DNA from: Bifidobacterium sp. ESL0690
Lineage (GTDB): Bacteria > Actinomycetota > Actinomycetes > Actinomycetales > Bifidobacteriaceae
Length of the DNA stretch: 64,000 nt
Reading direction: 5' to 3'
Assembly (NCBI RefSeq): GCF_029392315.1
Contig: NZ_CP113939.1
Location: 1,240,001 to 1,304,000, forward strand
Below the pieces are notes generated by a model that made no database searches, had not been told where the DNA came from, and saw only the letters and a list, made by a program, of their open reading frames with translations. Positions within the stretch are counted from its first letter, which is position 1. Each line of letters begins with the position of its first letter. This document shows, one piece after another, positions 52,266 through 61,103 of the stretch. The position numbers were made by a program, and so were the translations under genes.

Positions 52266-53591
52266 TCAGTACTCATATAACGATTTACTGTGTTTCTTGA
52301 TGAATCTTTTCTCCCATACTTTCTGTCCGTACTGAAAAGTTACGATGCCGAATAGCGCGCTGAAAATTGTCTTAGCAGATTCATTGTCAACGATGAGCTC
52401 TTTGAGAACTTGATTTATAGCGGGGTTCTTTATTGCTATGAGCCCAATCGTTAATACCGTGAAGCATATTCCCGCTATCTGATAGGGCATCGTCTCGCCC
52501 AACCAAGACAAGCGGTTCGCGCGGATTCCATTGCTGAGTTTGTCATTCCCATCTGTGGCAAGCGAGTCTTTACGCATGAGGAACATCACCCATATGCTCA
52601 ATACCAAGGCACTGGCCGTGAAAATGAACATCCAACTGATAGGACCGTATTTGTCAAACACCAACTGAACTGAGATGCCTAGAAGCATGCAATAAATAAC
52701 GCCTGTAAAAGCTGAACAATGTTGAACTTTTGACAATCCGTATAACTGCTTGGAGAGAGACAACCCCATGAGTATCCAGGCAGCATAGCAACCAACCAAC
52801 AGCGAAAACCCTATTGAACCAAGATTCTTCTTGTCATTGAAGAGATATTGATAAAGAACGGCTGTCAATATAAGCATTACGGTAACGATGATTGTAGGGA
52901 TTTTTGGAATCAATGACAGTGTCGCGTCGTTTTCTGAAACTCCTTTGAGCCTAATCCATACGTTGCCCACGCATGATGCGAGTCTATGTACGAGGTAAAT
53001 AAACAATAGTGCGATACACAGGAGAAGCAGCCATTCGATATACGCAATATATCGGAAGTTGATACCTGTTTCAATCAACGAAGAAGGATTCTCATAAATG
53101 CTGATAGTTAACGCACCCAAGAAAGTCTCTATTAAGAATAAGAACGGAACGGTATTAAGTTCTCGGACAGAATATTCAATTGGTGATTCGAGATTTTCCT
53201 TTTCACGAATGTAGTTCCGAACCCAAACGCCAGCAAGCCAGCAAAACGCACAACTGACGAGACCCATCCAACCTTGCCAGCCAAAGCCTTGGCCTTTAAG
53301 TAGTTTTACCAGCCAAAAAAGCATTATATAAAACGGAAGGATACCTGCCCCAAAAATTGCTGAAGAGCAGGGATTGTGAGAAGAATTGTATATTCTGATT
53401 CCCCAAAATCGAAGAAACATGCTAAGTGCCAAGCACAGTCCAATTGCAGATAAAATGAAAGCCAGAACCGCGCCAAGAGTGGGGAAAAATACAGAACAAC
53501 GAGACACAGCGGCCCAGTTCAGCCAATGAAGTGCCAGTATATACATGCACGAAGTGATGATAATATATAAATTCTGATATTTTCCGTTCAT
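52266..53591 (-). CDS. orphan polytopic membrane protein
   Basis: 441 residues with about ten hydrophobic helices in a regular spread (for example FPTLGAVLAFILSAIGLCLA, ILPFYIMLFWLVKLL, IPTIIVTVMLILTAVLYQYL, WMFIFTASALVLSIWVMFLM, IAGICFTVLTIGLIAI). The C-terminus is cytoplasmic and basic (FGIVTFQYGQKVWEKRFIKK). AGAGAAAG precedes the ATG. No transporter motif is recognised. AT-rich, with a long AT-rich upstream region. It ends 100 bases from the IS element, inside the att-bounded island. Confidence 0.65.
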   Translation of the reverse strand: MNGKYQNLYIIITSCMYILALHWLNWAAVSRCSVFFPTLGAVLAFILSAIGLCLALSMFLRFWGIRIYNSSHNPCSSAIFGAGILPFYIMLFWLVKLLKGQGFGWQGWMGLVSCAFCWLAGVWVRNYIREKENLESPIEYSVRELNTVPFLFLIETFLGALTISIYENPSSLIETGINFRYIAYIEWLLLLCIALLFIYLVHRLASCVGNVWIRLKGVSENDATLSLIPKIPTIIVTVMLILTAVLYQYLFNDKKNLGSIGFSLLVGCYAAWILMGLSLSKQLYGLSKVQHCSAFTGVIYCMLLGISVQLVFDKYGPISWMFIFTASALVLSIWVMFLMRKDSLATDGNDKLSNGIRANRLSWLGETMPYQIAGICFTVLTIGLIAIKNPAINQVLKELIVDNESAKTIFSALFGIVTFQYGQKVWEKRFIKKHSKSLYEY

Positions 53592-54012
53592 TGCTTTCTC
53601 TTCTCTCGATTGGTATTACAAGCTATGCAAAGGAATCCGTTACATGTTATTTCGAGACAAGGTTTCATAAAAGCATAGGAAAATATAACGCTAAACTAAA
53701 ATTAAATCAAGAGGAAATGTTCCCAATCTATTCTCACCATTCATAATTATATCTGATCAAAAGCGGGGTATGCAGCATTTATACACTATGTGAACATTTC
53801 TCATAAGTCGTAAATTCTGTTGTATTTTGTATTGGAGCGATTATTGAATTTCTGATTTACTTTTGTGCTTCAATGACCATGTCTCATGGCTATTCGATAC
53901 CTCTTTACAGTTATATAAAACTACCTCAATAGTCAATCTTGCATAGTTAGTTAAAAACGCACTGGCAATAATTTAAATCCCAATGAAGTTGGTGACATGT
54001 GTTTTAGTTCCT
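53592..54012. other. AT-rich upstream region of the membrane gene
   Basis: About 420 bases, no coding frame. Probably promoter and leader sequence of the minus-strand gene; no strong -35/-10 pair could be fixed. Confidence 0.35.
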
Positions 54013-54014
54013 TT

Positions 54015-54215
54015 CCCAGACACGATGACCTCCGTCATTTACAGTCACCATACGTCCGTATCGTTTTCCAGATTGTCTAGATTTTCCTTTGAATTCCAAG
54101 ATTACCAGCATTTGCTAGCGTTATCCGTCACTAACCGTTTCAACCGTCAATCCTGCAACGGGTCGCGGGCTCAAATCCCGCCGACCCGACGAGAAATCGC
54201 TGGAATTTCAACCTT
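54015..54215 (+). repeat. att-like direct repeat B with intact T-arm
   Basis: CACGATGACCTCCG (54,021-54,034) through GGGTCGCGGGCTC/AAATCCCGCCGACCCGA (54,160-54,188). The T-stem GCGGG/CCCGC and acceptor strand CGACCCG are intact; the 5' half of the tRNA is absent. This is the second copy of the repeat at 46,332, about 7.7 kb apart. Confidence 0.72.
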
Positions 54216-54315
54216 TTGAAGATATCGGAATTCTGGCAATTTTCATGTCCGGTCAAAATTAGTCAACGTCGTCACGGTTATTCCCCATCGGTCAGTATAA
54301 AGTCAACCCCAAAAG

Positions 54316-54460
54316 TCAGCCCGCAAGAATCTCGTTACGCGCCCTACCAATAGCATCAGTCACATCATTCAGGCGCTCCGGCCACAACTTTGCGTTTGTA
54401 TAAGCTGATTGTGACTCTTACAAGCTTGAGGTGGCGCTGCAGAATCTTCTGTCGACGCTG
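54316..54460 (-). pseudogene. tyrosine integrase C-terminal remnant (B)
   Basis: Minus-strand reading ends KLWPERLNDVTDAIGRARNE then ILAG and a stop at 54,316; further upstream LQRHL appears in a shifted frame. This corresponds to remnant A (KLWFERLDK) at the same distance from the tRNA 3' end. Confidence 0.65.
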
Positions 54461-54840
54461 TAAATACGAAGCCAAGCTGTTTCATGTCTGTCACAAGACA
54501 TGAATACGTATATCTCACCATTCATACAAAAAAGTTTGAAGACCGAATACCAGATTTGATTGTTTAGGATATTAATCCATAGATCGCCATCGTGCTCCGT
54601 TTTCATATTCATCTTTCGAGCTTTATTAAGGTGTAAGTGCTGATATAAAGGATGAATGCGAATAGATAAAATCATCATAAAAGCTGAACTTATACATTGG
54701 ATTGGTTTGTTGTTTGGTGCTCTCTTTTACGACATCTGTACTACGTGTGCCATGTAAAAAATGAAAAAACTAACCGGCAATCGACCATGCTCGACATTCT
54801 TTCGGAGAAGATAGACTGCCAGTCAACTATGATTCGTGAG

Positions 54841-55032
54841 TCAGTCGATAAGCTGAACAAGACCCTCAAGCTCTCCAATCCGACCATCAAGCTCATCGAC
54901 GTTGCCATGCAGGACTGCAATCTCGTCAGATATGAGCATTAGACCGTTGGCGATTGAATGTATGCTCTCGACGGTGTCAGTCGACCTTGAGACAGCTTCG
55001 AAGTGCATCCTCGCGCGCATGAGATTATCCAT
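54841..55032 (-). CDS. small helical protein, possibly coiled coil
   Basis: 63 residues with AGAAGG seven bases before ATG 55032. Heptad-like hydrophobics (ISDEIAVLHGNVDELDGRIG, ELEGLVQLI) suggest a short coiled coil. No family is recognised. A plus-strand frame over the same bases (54,697-54,942) has no ribosome binding site and is discounted. Confidence 0.45.
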   Translation of the reverse strand: MDNLMRARMHFEAVSRSTDTVESIHSIANGLMLISDEIAVLHGNVDELDGRIGELEGLVQLID

Positions 55033-55219
55033 ATCTTCACCTTCTTTTCTCGTAATGGTGAGAATACTCGCAGTACCGCATAGGCGGAATCTTACAACTT
55101 AGAGAATTGCGAATAACTCAGGAAGGAACGTCAGGAATGAGATGATTCAGATTGAGGCAAAGGAAGTATATGGACGCTATCCCGATATTGTTCAAGCAAG
55201 ACTGTCTTAGCTTTCAGAG

Positions 55220-55833
55220 TCAGGGGTACTGGTTTCCGCCCTGTGCTTCGATGTCGGAGAGTATTTCTTCCATTACTTTCTTCGTACGTTTCCAATATCC
55301 GATATAGCTTATCCAAACGATGTCCTTTCCAAACGGGGAAAGATGGTCACCGTGCCCCCAACGACTGAACCGTACCCCTACTTTGTCGACTCGTATAGGG
55401 TTATGCGATTTGCTGTAAGGCTTCGTTTCAAATGGGATGAGTTCAAAGAGAGGTAGGCAGGTGAACCTTATTTTGTCGGACTCGTCCTGTGGTGTATGCA
55501 CAATCCACACGCAGGCATGGAGATCGCATCCGTGAAGGTAATATCGATGCTTTCACCGGCGCCAAGTTGAGAGGGTATGCACGATGCAACTTTTCCTTCG
55601 ATATGCGCATCTTTCTCCCAGAAGTCAAGAATGTTGGTGGCCGAAGTACCAGAATTGGTAATCCGAACGACCAACGTGCTGCCTTGATGGCAGGATTCGA
55701 GCACGCGAAGGTTGAGAGCTGAGCCTTTCCGTCTTCGTCCTTGTGCACGGTATTCAACAACAGCGAAGAAGATGCTGATTCCGCCGAGTATCTGTGCGAT
55801 ATCCACAACATATTTCCAAATAAGATTCCACAT
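55220..55833 (-). pseudogene. membrane-anchored beta-domain protein, frameshifted
   Basis: From ATG 55833: one N-terminal helix (IWKYVVDIAQILGGISIFFA), a basic patch (YRAQGRRRKG), then a beta-sandwich-like domain (GSTLVVRITNSGTSATNILD, LGAGESIDITF). The frame ends soon after AISMPAC, but CVWIVHTPQDESDKIRFTCL continues the protein in the next frame down to NQYP at 55,220. One base change near 55,500 joins them into about 204 residues. Real decay or a sequence error. Confidence 0.5.
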
Positions 55834-55984
55834 AAACCTACCCTTTGAAAAATAAGAACGACGCATCCGTTACCAGTGGGGCAGATAAATAGAAAAATTA
55901 TCCAATGTATGCAATTGATTATACAGAATCAAACGGCTAGCCCGTTGTATTCAAGACGAAACGATCAACATGGCTTAGTATAAA

Positions 55985-56140
55985 ACATGGTCTAACGGCG
56001 TCGTTTTCTTGTCCATCCTCGCCGTATTAGCCTTTCTGGCGAAATTTGCGGCCACATCAGCTACTGCCGTCGGCTGGTTACAAACTGGTCTCGTAGTGCT
56101 CATCATTTCCATGCCGACACCTACCTCGGTGGATGTTTAA
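55985..56140 (+). pseudogene. fragment of a membrane transporter
   Basis: A stop-ended frame reads WSNGVVFLSILAVLAFLAKF then SATAVGWLQTGLVVLIISMP. Two helix-like segments in this spacing recall amino-acid permeases of the APC type. No start and no continuation are found. The surrounding 55,834-56,450 holds nothing else. Confidence 0.3.
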
Positions 56141-56459
56141 ATTGGCGTCCAGCTTTTTGTTATTTCCGGACTAATTCATCACCACCAAACAGCTTTTAAT
56201 CATTTCGTTTCGAAAATCTTAGAGACAAACCAACTAATTATGACCATAATCGTGCATTTTACATGTGATTCGTCATTACGAGCTTTGAATGCCTGACCCG
56301 TCATGATTGAGATATATTGAGCTTTTTACGTTTTCAAAGGCTTGCCGTATGCAGATAGCGATCGCATCGAGTGTTTAACTACGTTTATTAGAATCCTCTA
56401 GTTAATTTTTGTATTATTATAATATTTGTTTAAGTTTTGTCTGAGTAAGAGTGAAAATC

Positions 56460-57512
56460 ATGATTGTTGCCGTGTTGCCTGCTTTAATCACCGGGATATG
56501 CGCGTTGCTCGGAGCAATAGCTGGTCCTCTTTTTTCAATTGGATATAATCGAAGAGTCAAATCATTAATCAAACTCAGAAAACAGCTCGATGACGGTGAC
56601 AGTTTAGAAGAAAAGAAATTGTTAACTAAGCAAATCGATTTTGAGTTAGCTAAACATGATAATACGTTCGGTGTCGGGCATCTTAAAAGTTCAATGTGTT
56701 TGCTGCTTTGCATAGTTCTTATCCTTTTAGGTACGGCTTACTATTCCATTACTCAAATTTTGCGATTTATTGATAACTTAGTTCCTGGCAACTTTTCAGC
56801 TTATTTGATTTCATCGAAGAATTTAAGTAATGCATGTAAAACAAGTTTTCCCGACAAGTGCAATTCAATGGAGCGAAATTATGTTTATTCCCAGATAGCT
56901 CCATGGCTTAAACATCAAATGCTTAACTCCGGGACGGTTTGGTTCTACTCCTTATCAGCAGTTTTCTTATTAATCTCAGCAGCATACTTCATAATGCGCT
57001 TAATTTCGCTACCGGGAATCGTAAAAAGATATGAATCATTACAGGGGGCCAGCCAGTCGGACCCAAAATTAGCTGACGAGTCTCACGTTTCTGAAAATCC
57101 AGAATTCATTAAAAGCAATGTAAAAGCTATTCTAATGGTATGTGTTACAGCTTTATCTGCCGGTATACCTGGATGGGTGCTTGTTTACGCACTTTGGTTT
57201 TTAGGGTGCAAAGGAAAGCATTGGACAGAGGCGTTTCAGATGATTTCGACAACATTGCTTTTTGCCGCAGCAGGAGCTTCCTTTATTATTACAATGTTTT
57301 ACACAGAAAGGCTCGGGAAAAGGTACAGAGATATGTCACTCGAACAATTAGCTACGGTTGCTGTGGGATGGCTCGGTCTGCTTGCCAATGTTATCGGTCT
57401 TTTGACAGTTGCGGGGAAAATCACGGCATGGGCTTTTGTCATTGTTTCGGTTGTATGTGTAATCATTTGCTGTATTTATTTATTTGTTCAAAAAGAAGAA
57501 AAAAGAACTTGA
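56460..57512 (+). CDS. orphan membrane protein with two helix pairs
   Basis: 350 residues from ATG 56460 (AAGAG upstream; GTG 56451 is an alternative). One helix at the N-terminus (LPALITGICALLGAIAGPLF), a charged helix (RVKSLIKLRKQLDDGDSLEE), then further helices about 77-97, 165-187, 230-247, 262-283, 303-320 and 325-345. A region of Asn/Cys/Lys between the second and third helices (NLSNACKTSFPDKCNSMERN) would be external with a possible disulfide. AT-rich and unlike the core genes to its right. No family is recognised. Confidence 0.65.
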   Translation: MIVAVLPALITGICALLGAIAGPLFSIGYNRRVKSLIKLRKQLDDGDSLEEKKLLTKQIDFELAKHDNTFGVGHLKSSMCLLLCIVLILLGTAYYSITQILRFIDNLVPGNFSAYLISSKNLSNACKTSFPDKCNSMERNYVYSQIAPWLKHQMLNSGTVWFYSLSAVFLLISAAYFIMRLISLPGIVKRYESLQGASQSDPKLADESHVSENPEFIKSNVKAILMVCVTALSAGIPGWVLVYALWFLGCKGKHWTEAFQMISTTLLFAAAGASFIITMFYTERLGKRYRDMSLEQLATVAVGWLGLLANVIGLLTVAGKITAWAFVIVSVVCVIICCIYLFVQKEEKRT

Positions 57513-57555
57513 AGTCAGAAACATGTTGACATTAATTTCGTAAAATAATCAGGTA

Positions 57556-57616
57556 GGGGGTGCGGACGTTTTTTGGACTGGTCGCATAGCCAGTCCAAGA
57601 AAACGTCCGCACCCCC
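57556..57616. terminator. 26/27-base imperfect hairpin
   Basis: GGGGGTGCGGACGTTTT-TTGGACTGG pairs with CCAGTCCAAGAAAACGTCCGCACCCCC around an 8-base loop, with one bulged base. It follows the membrane gene by 40 bases. It lacks a clear T-run on the plus strand, so it may instead be a small inverted-repeat element. Confidence 0.6.
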
Positions 57617-57700
57617 TTATCTACAGGAGCACGATCGGCATCATAAGTAAAGCAGAATAAAATTCTTCGCAGGCCATCGTGAAATCGGCAAGACACGCTT

Positions 57701-57742
57701 GGTAACATTGTTATCCTTTCGCGGTATGATAACAATGTTATC
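57701..57742. promoter_or_regulatory. TetR operator pair
   Basis: GGTAACATTGTTATC (57,701-57,715) and GATAACAATGTTATC (57,728-57,742), each nearly palindromic (GATAACA-T-TGTTATC) and 12 bases apart, just before the TetR gene. Likely autoregulatory. Confidence 0.65.
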
Positions 57743-57760
57743 TTCCTTGAAAGGAACAAT

Positions 57761-58333
57761 ATGGCGCGTTCAAGTACTGATTCAGAGCAGCGCTTATTGA
57801 TGGAAACTGTCAAGGCAATCGAAAAACACGGGTATCGGAATATTTCTTTACGTGACATTGCTTCAGCCGCAGGACTGACCACGGGCTCTCTTTACCGACA
57901 TTTTTCAACGAAGGAAGATTTACTGGTCCGGGCGGGCTACTTGGTTTCGGAAAACCTTGCTAAACTCGTTCTCGCAGACGAAGAAGAACATCCGAACGCG
58001 TTCGACAAGCTTCTGCGTATCGGCATAAAGCTTCTTTCGCTGACGCAGTCAAATCCGAATCTAGTTGATTTCTTCTTCTATGGACCCTTGTACGCCAAAG
58101 CGGCGAAAGAAGGATATGAGGACAAGCCTCCGATGTTCCTTTCAAAATTGAACGAGATCGTTGCGCAGGCCTGCCGACAGTATCCGAATGCCATCGACCC
58201 AAACCTTTTGTTCACACAAGTCTGGTCGTTCATCCAAGGCTACAGCGCACTAGTGCGCCATGGAATCGTCGCATACGATGAACGCTCGCTGCGTCTTACT
58301 TTGCAGGATTTCTTAGGTGTTTCTCGCCATTGA
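57761..58333 (+). CDS. TetR-family transcriptional regulator
   Basis: 190 residues, GAAAGGA before the ATG. HTH is residues about 12-52: LLMETVKAIEKHGYRNISLR, then DIASAAGLTTGSLYRHFSTK, a standard TetR head. The ligand domain is short and helical with YGPLYAKAAKEGYED. Two palindromic sites upstream point to autoregulation. The flavodoxin-fold oxidoreductase gene 85 bases downstream, on the same strand, is the likely target; such pairs respond to quinones or electrophiles. Confidence 0.88.
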   Translation: MARSSTDSEQRLLMETVKAIEKHGYRNISLRDIASAAGLTTGSLYRHFSTKEDLLVRAGYLVSENLAKLVLADEEEHPNAFDKLLRIGIKLLSLTQSNPNLVDFFFYGPLYAKAAKEGYEDKPPMFLSKLNEIVAQACRQYPNAIDPNLLFTQVWSFIQGYSALVRHGIVAYDERSLRLTLQDFLGVSRH

Positions 58334-58418
58334 ATCCGTTTTTGAGATTTCGTCTTCCGATATTGCCATCGAAAAGAGACATTGTCTCCAACAACAAACA
58401 GAAAAGAGTAGACAGAAT

Positions 58419-59006
58419 ATGAGTAACTATGTCGTGGTGTATTGCCATCCGTATGAGAAAAGCTTCAACCACGCCGTCCTTGAACGTATCCTCAACGCAT
58501 TGAAGAATCAGGGGCACGCATCTCGTCTCATTGATCTTTATGCCGATGGATTCAATCCCGTCTATGACAAAGAGGAATTGCGGCTCTTTCATACTGGCGG
58601 AACCCATGACCCGATGGTCAAAAAATATCTCGACATGATTCGTGCCGCTGACGGCATCGTATTCGTCACGCCAGTCTGGTGGAACTCCGTTCCGGGGATG
58701 CTCAAAGGTTTTATCGATAAGGTCATGAAAGAGGGTGAGGGGCTCAGCCACACTATTACTTCTACCGGTATCAGAGGTGAACTGGGGAATATCCAGCACA
58801 CCTATGTCTTCACGACCTCCACTTCACCCACCATCTACCTAAGGCTTATGGCTGGTAACGGTATTAAACGGCTATTTGTCAACTGCACCCTCAAACAACT
58901 TGGCATGAGAAAACGTAAGTGGATCAATTTCGGCGGTATCACCGGTTCGTCTTTTGAACGTCGCCAAAGATATCTTGACAAAGTTTCAGCTACACACTTC
59001 GAATAG
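58419..59006 (+). CDS. NAD(P)H dehydrogenase (quinone), flavodoxin-like fold
   Basis: 195 residues from ATG 58419; the longer frame from 58317 overlaps the TetR gene. The fold matches MdaB/KefF/NQO1-type enzymes: YVVVYCHPYEKSFNHAVLER at the start (FMN-binding loop), RLIDLYADGFNPVYDKEE, then DGIVFVTPVWWNSVPGMLKG and IDKVMKEG, the WW-x-P motif of the family. It likely reduces quinones with NAD(P)H using FMN, protecting from oxidative stress. Confidence 0.85.
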   Translation: MSNYVVVYCHPYEKSFNHAVLERILNALKNQGHASRLIDLYADGFNPVYDKEELRLFHTGGTHDPMVKKYLDMIRAADGIVFVTPVWWNSVPGMLKGFIDKVMKEGEGLSHTITSTGIRGELGNIQHTYVFTTSTSPTIYLRLMAGNGIKRLFVNCTLKQLGMRKRKWINFGGITGSSFERRQRYLDKVSATHFE

Positions 59007-59350
59007 GAGATCCTGTTGATGTTATTTCCTTTAAGGGCGTCTAAGGACTCGGTTTGTCTTTGGGCGGCGCTTTTGCGATGAGCTTTCCGTCGATGTGTCG
59101 TTAGACAAAATAGAGTAAAGGTGTACAAGAATTTACCAAGGTAGCCAAGTCATGCAATCTTTTCCAAAGTAGACATCAATCTGGTAAAATCGCACATTTT
59201 TACTGTTCATTTACGTTTCGTCGGTATTGCGTTCAGCAAGCTTTCAGCTAAGCTAGTAGAGTTGAAAGCTATGCTGATCGGTTGTCGCTTGGAACCCCTG
59301 AGCACTGCCGATGAAGACGGAAGAACACTCGACTACGAAAGAGGTGCGGT
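59007..59350. other. intergenic region before the UGPase gene
   Basis: About 340 bases without a credible gene. It should carry the promoter and leader of the UGPase gene. No -35/-10 pair was fixed with confidence. Confidence 0.4.
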
Positions 59351-60781
59351 TTGGAAGACGCCTTCGAAGCTTCGGCGCAAAAGATGCACGAAGCGCATAT
59401 GAGCGATGTGGCCATTGCACAATTCAAGAGACTTTACGAGGAATGGCAGCACAACGCCGCCAGCAGTTGGATTCGCGAAGACGCGGTTGAGCCGCTGCAG
59501 GATGTGCCTAGCTTCCACGATGTGTACAAAACCATCGACCACGATCAGGCGGTTCACGCCTTCGCCAAAACCGCATTCCTGAAGCTCAACGGCGGTCTCG
59601 GCACCTCGATGGGCTTGGACAAGGCGAAGTCGCTGCTTCCGGTCCGCCGCCACAAGGCACGCCCGATGCGTTTCATTGATATCATCATGGGACAGGTCAC
59701 CACGGCCCGACAGCGCCTGAACGTTCCGCTGCCGTTGACCATGATGAATTCGTTCCGGACTTCCAAAGACACCATTGAGGCGCTCGAAGAAAGCAAGAAT
59801 TTCCACCAGGAAAATGTTCCGCTTGAAATTGTGCAGCACCAGGAGCCCAAGATTGATCTTGAAACGGGCAAACCGGTAGACTTCCCGGAAAATCCGGAAT
59901 TGGAATGGTGCCCGCCGGGGCATGGCGATTTGTTCTCCACCATCTGGGAATCCGGTCTGCTGGACATTCTGGAAGATAAGGGCTTCGAATACCTGTTCAT
60001 ATCCAATTCCGATAATCTCGGCGCGCGTCCTTCACGTACGCTTGCCCAATATTTCGAGAACACCGGTGCCCCGTTCATGGTCGAAGTCGCCAACCGCACC
60101 TATGCGGATCGCAAGGGCGGCCATTTTGTTCGCGACAAGAAATCCGGCCGTCTCGTCTTGCGCGAAATGACGCAGGTCAATCCAGACGATAGGGAAGCTG
60201 CGGAAGACATCGAGCGTCACCCTTATTTCAACACGAACAGCATCTGGGTGCGTATCGACGTGTTGAAGGAAAAGCTCGCACAGTACAACGGCGTTCTGCC
60301 GCTGCCGATCATCCGCAATTACAAGACCGTCGATCCCACCGATCCCAATTCCGCCAAAGTGGTACAGCTGGAAACCGCCATGGGTGCGGCAATCGGGCTT
60401 TTCGACGGCGCCATCTGCGTACAGGTCGATCGCATGCGCTTCCTGCCGGTCAAAACCACCGACGACCTCTTCATCATGCGTTCCGACAGGTTCCATCTCA
60501 CGGATTCATACGAGATGGAGGACGGCAATTATATCTTCCCGGATGTGAAGCTCGACCCGAAGTATTACCGCAATATCGAGGATTTCAACGACCGTTTCCC
60601 GTATGCGATACCTTCGCTTGCGGCCGCCAATTCGGTGACCATCAACGGCGATTGGACGTTCGGCCACGATGTCGTCTTCTACGGCGATGCGGTTTTGAAA
60701 GATCAGGGCAAGCCGAGCTACGTGCCTAACGGCGAATTCGTGGGGCCACAAGGTATCGAGCCCGACGAATGGCTTTGGTGA
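59351..60781 (+). CDS. ugpA: UTP-glucose-1-phosphate uridylyltransferase, eukaryotic type
   Basis: 476 residues from TTG 59351 with GAGGTG upstream. The nucleotide-binding motif is LNGGLGTSMGLDKAKSLLPV (residues about 78-97), as in eukaryotic UGPases, with FLISNSDNLG-type substrate loop (YLFISNSDNLG) and LEMTQV-like LREMTQVNPD. The C-terminal left-handed beta-helix ends SVTINGDWTFGHDVVFYG. It makes UDP-glucose from UTP and glucose-1-phosphate for the Leloir pathway and polysaccharides. This type, rather than bacterial GalU, is characteristic of bifidobacteria. Intact. Confidence 0.93.
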   Translation: MEDAFEASAQKMHEAHMSDVAIAQFKRLYEEWQHNAASSWIREDAVEPLQDVPSFHDVYKTIDHDQAVHAFAKTAFLKLNGGLGTSMGLDKAKSLLPVRRHKARPMRFIDIIMGQVTTARQRLNVPLPLTMMNSFRTSKDTIEALEESKNFHQENVPLEIVQHQEPKIDLETGKPVDFPENPELEWCPPGHGDLFSTIWESGLLDILEDKGFEYLFISNSDNLGARPSRTLAQYFENTGAPFMVEVANRTYADRKGGHFVRDKKSGRLVLREMTQVNPDDREAAEDIERHPYFNTNSIWVRIDVLKEKLAQYNGVLPLPIIRNYKTVDPTDPNSAKVVQLETAMGAAIGLFDGAICVQVDRMRFLPVKTTDDLFIMRSDRFHLTDSYEMEDGNYIFPDVKLDPKYYRNIEDFNDRFPYAIPSLAAANSVTINGDWTFGHDVVFYGDAVLKDQGKPSYVPNGEFVGPQGIEPDEWLW

Positions 60782-60796
60782 TTTGAATGGCTCAAT

Positions 60797-60844
60797 GAAT
60801 CGGAAATCGCGGCGGTGAAATCAAAACGTCGTGATTCCCGATTC
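60797..60844 (+). terminator. hairpin after the UGPase gene
   Basis: GAATCGGAAATCGCGGCG and CGTCGTGATTCCCGATTC form an imperfect 18-base stem with several wobble pairs; a TTTGATTT-type sequence is some bases further on. Weak but well placed. Confidence 0.45.
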
Positions 60845-61103
60845 GTTGGCAGATACAGTTTGATTTAGAGACAGATTTAGATAGATGCAGACAGATACTT
60901 TTGATAAATATAGGCAAAATCGGAAGACGGTGTTTTTGAACAATCAGGCGGTTTCAGAAAGCGCATGACACGCGCTAAAACGTGAGAAAAAGAATTAAAT
61001 TTGTAAAAATCCGCAATTCACTGGAAAAAGCATCTAATATAGATAAGGATGTGCGTCATAAGCCGCACACTTTTACTTGAACATTAACGATACGTGAGGA
61101 CTA

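Noticed and set aside
54418..54942. Frames 54418-54678 (minus) and 54697-54942 (plus)
   Set aside because: The first runs into the integrase remnant and lacks a ribosome binding site. The second overlaps a better-supported minus-strand gene.
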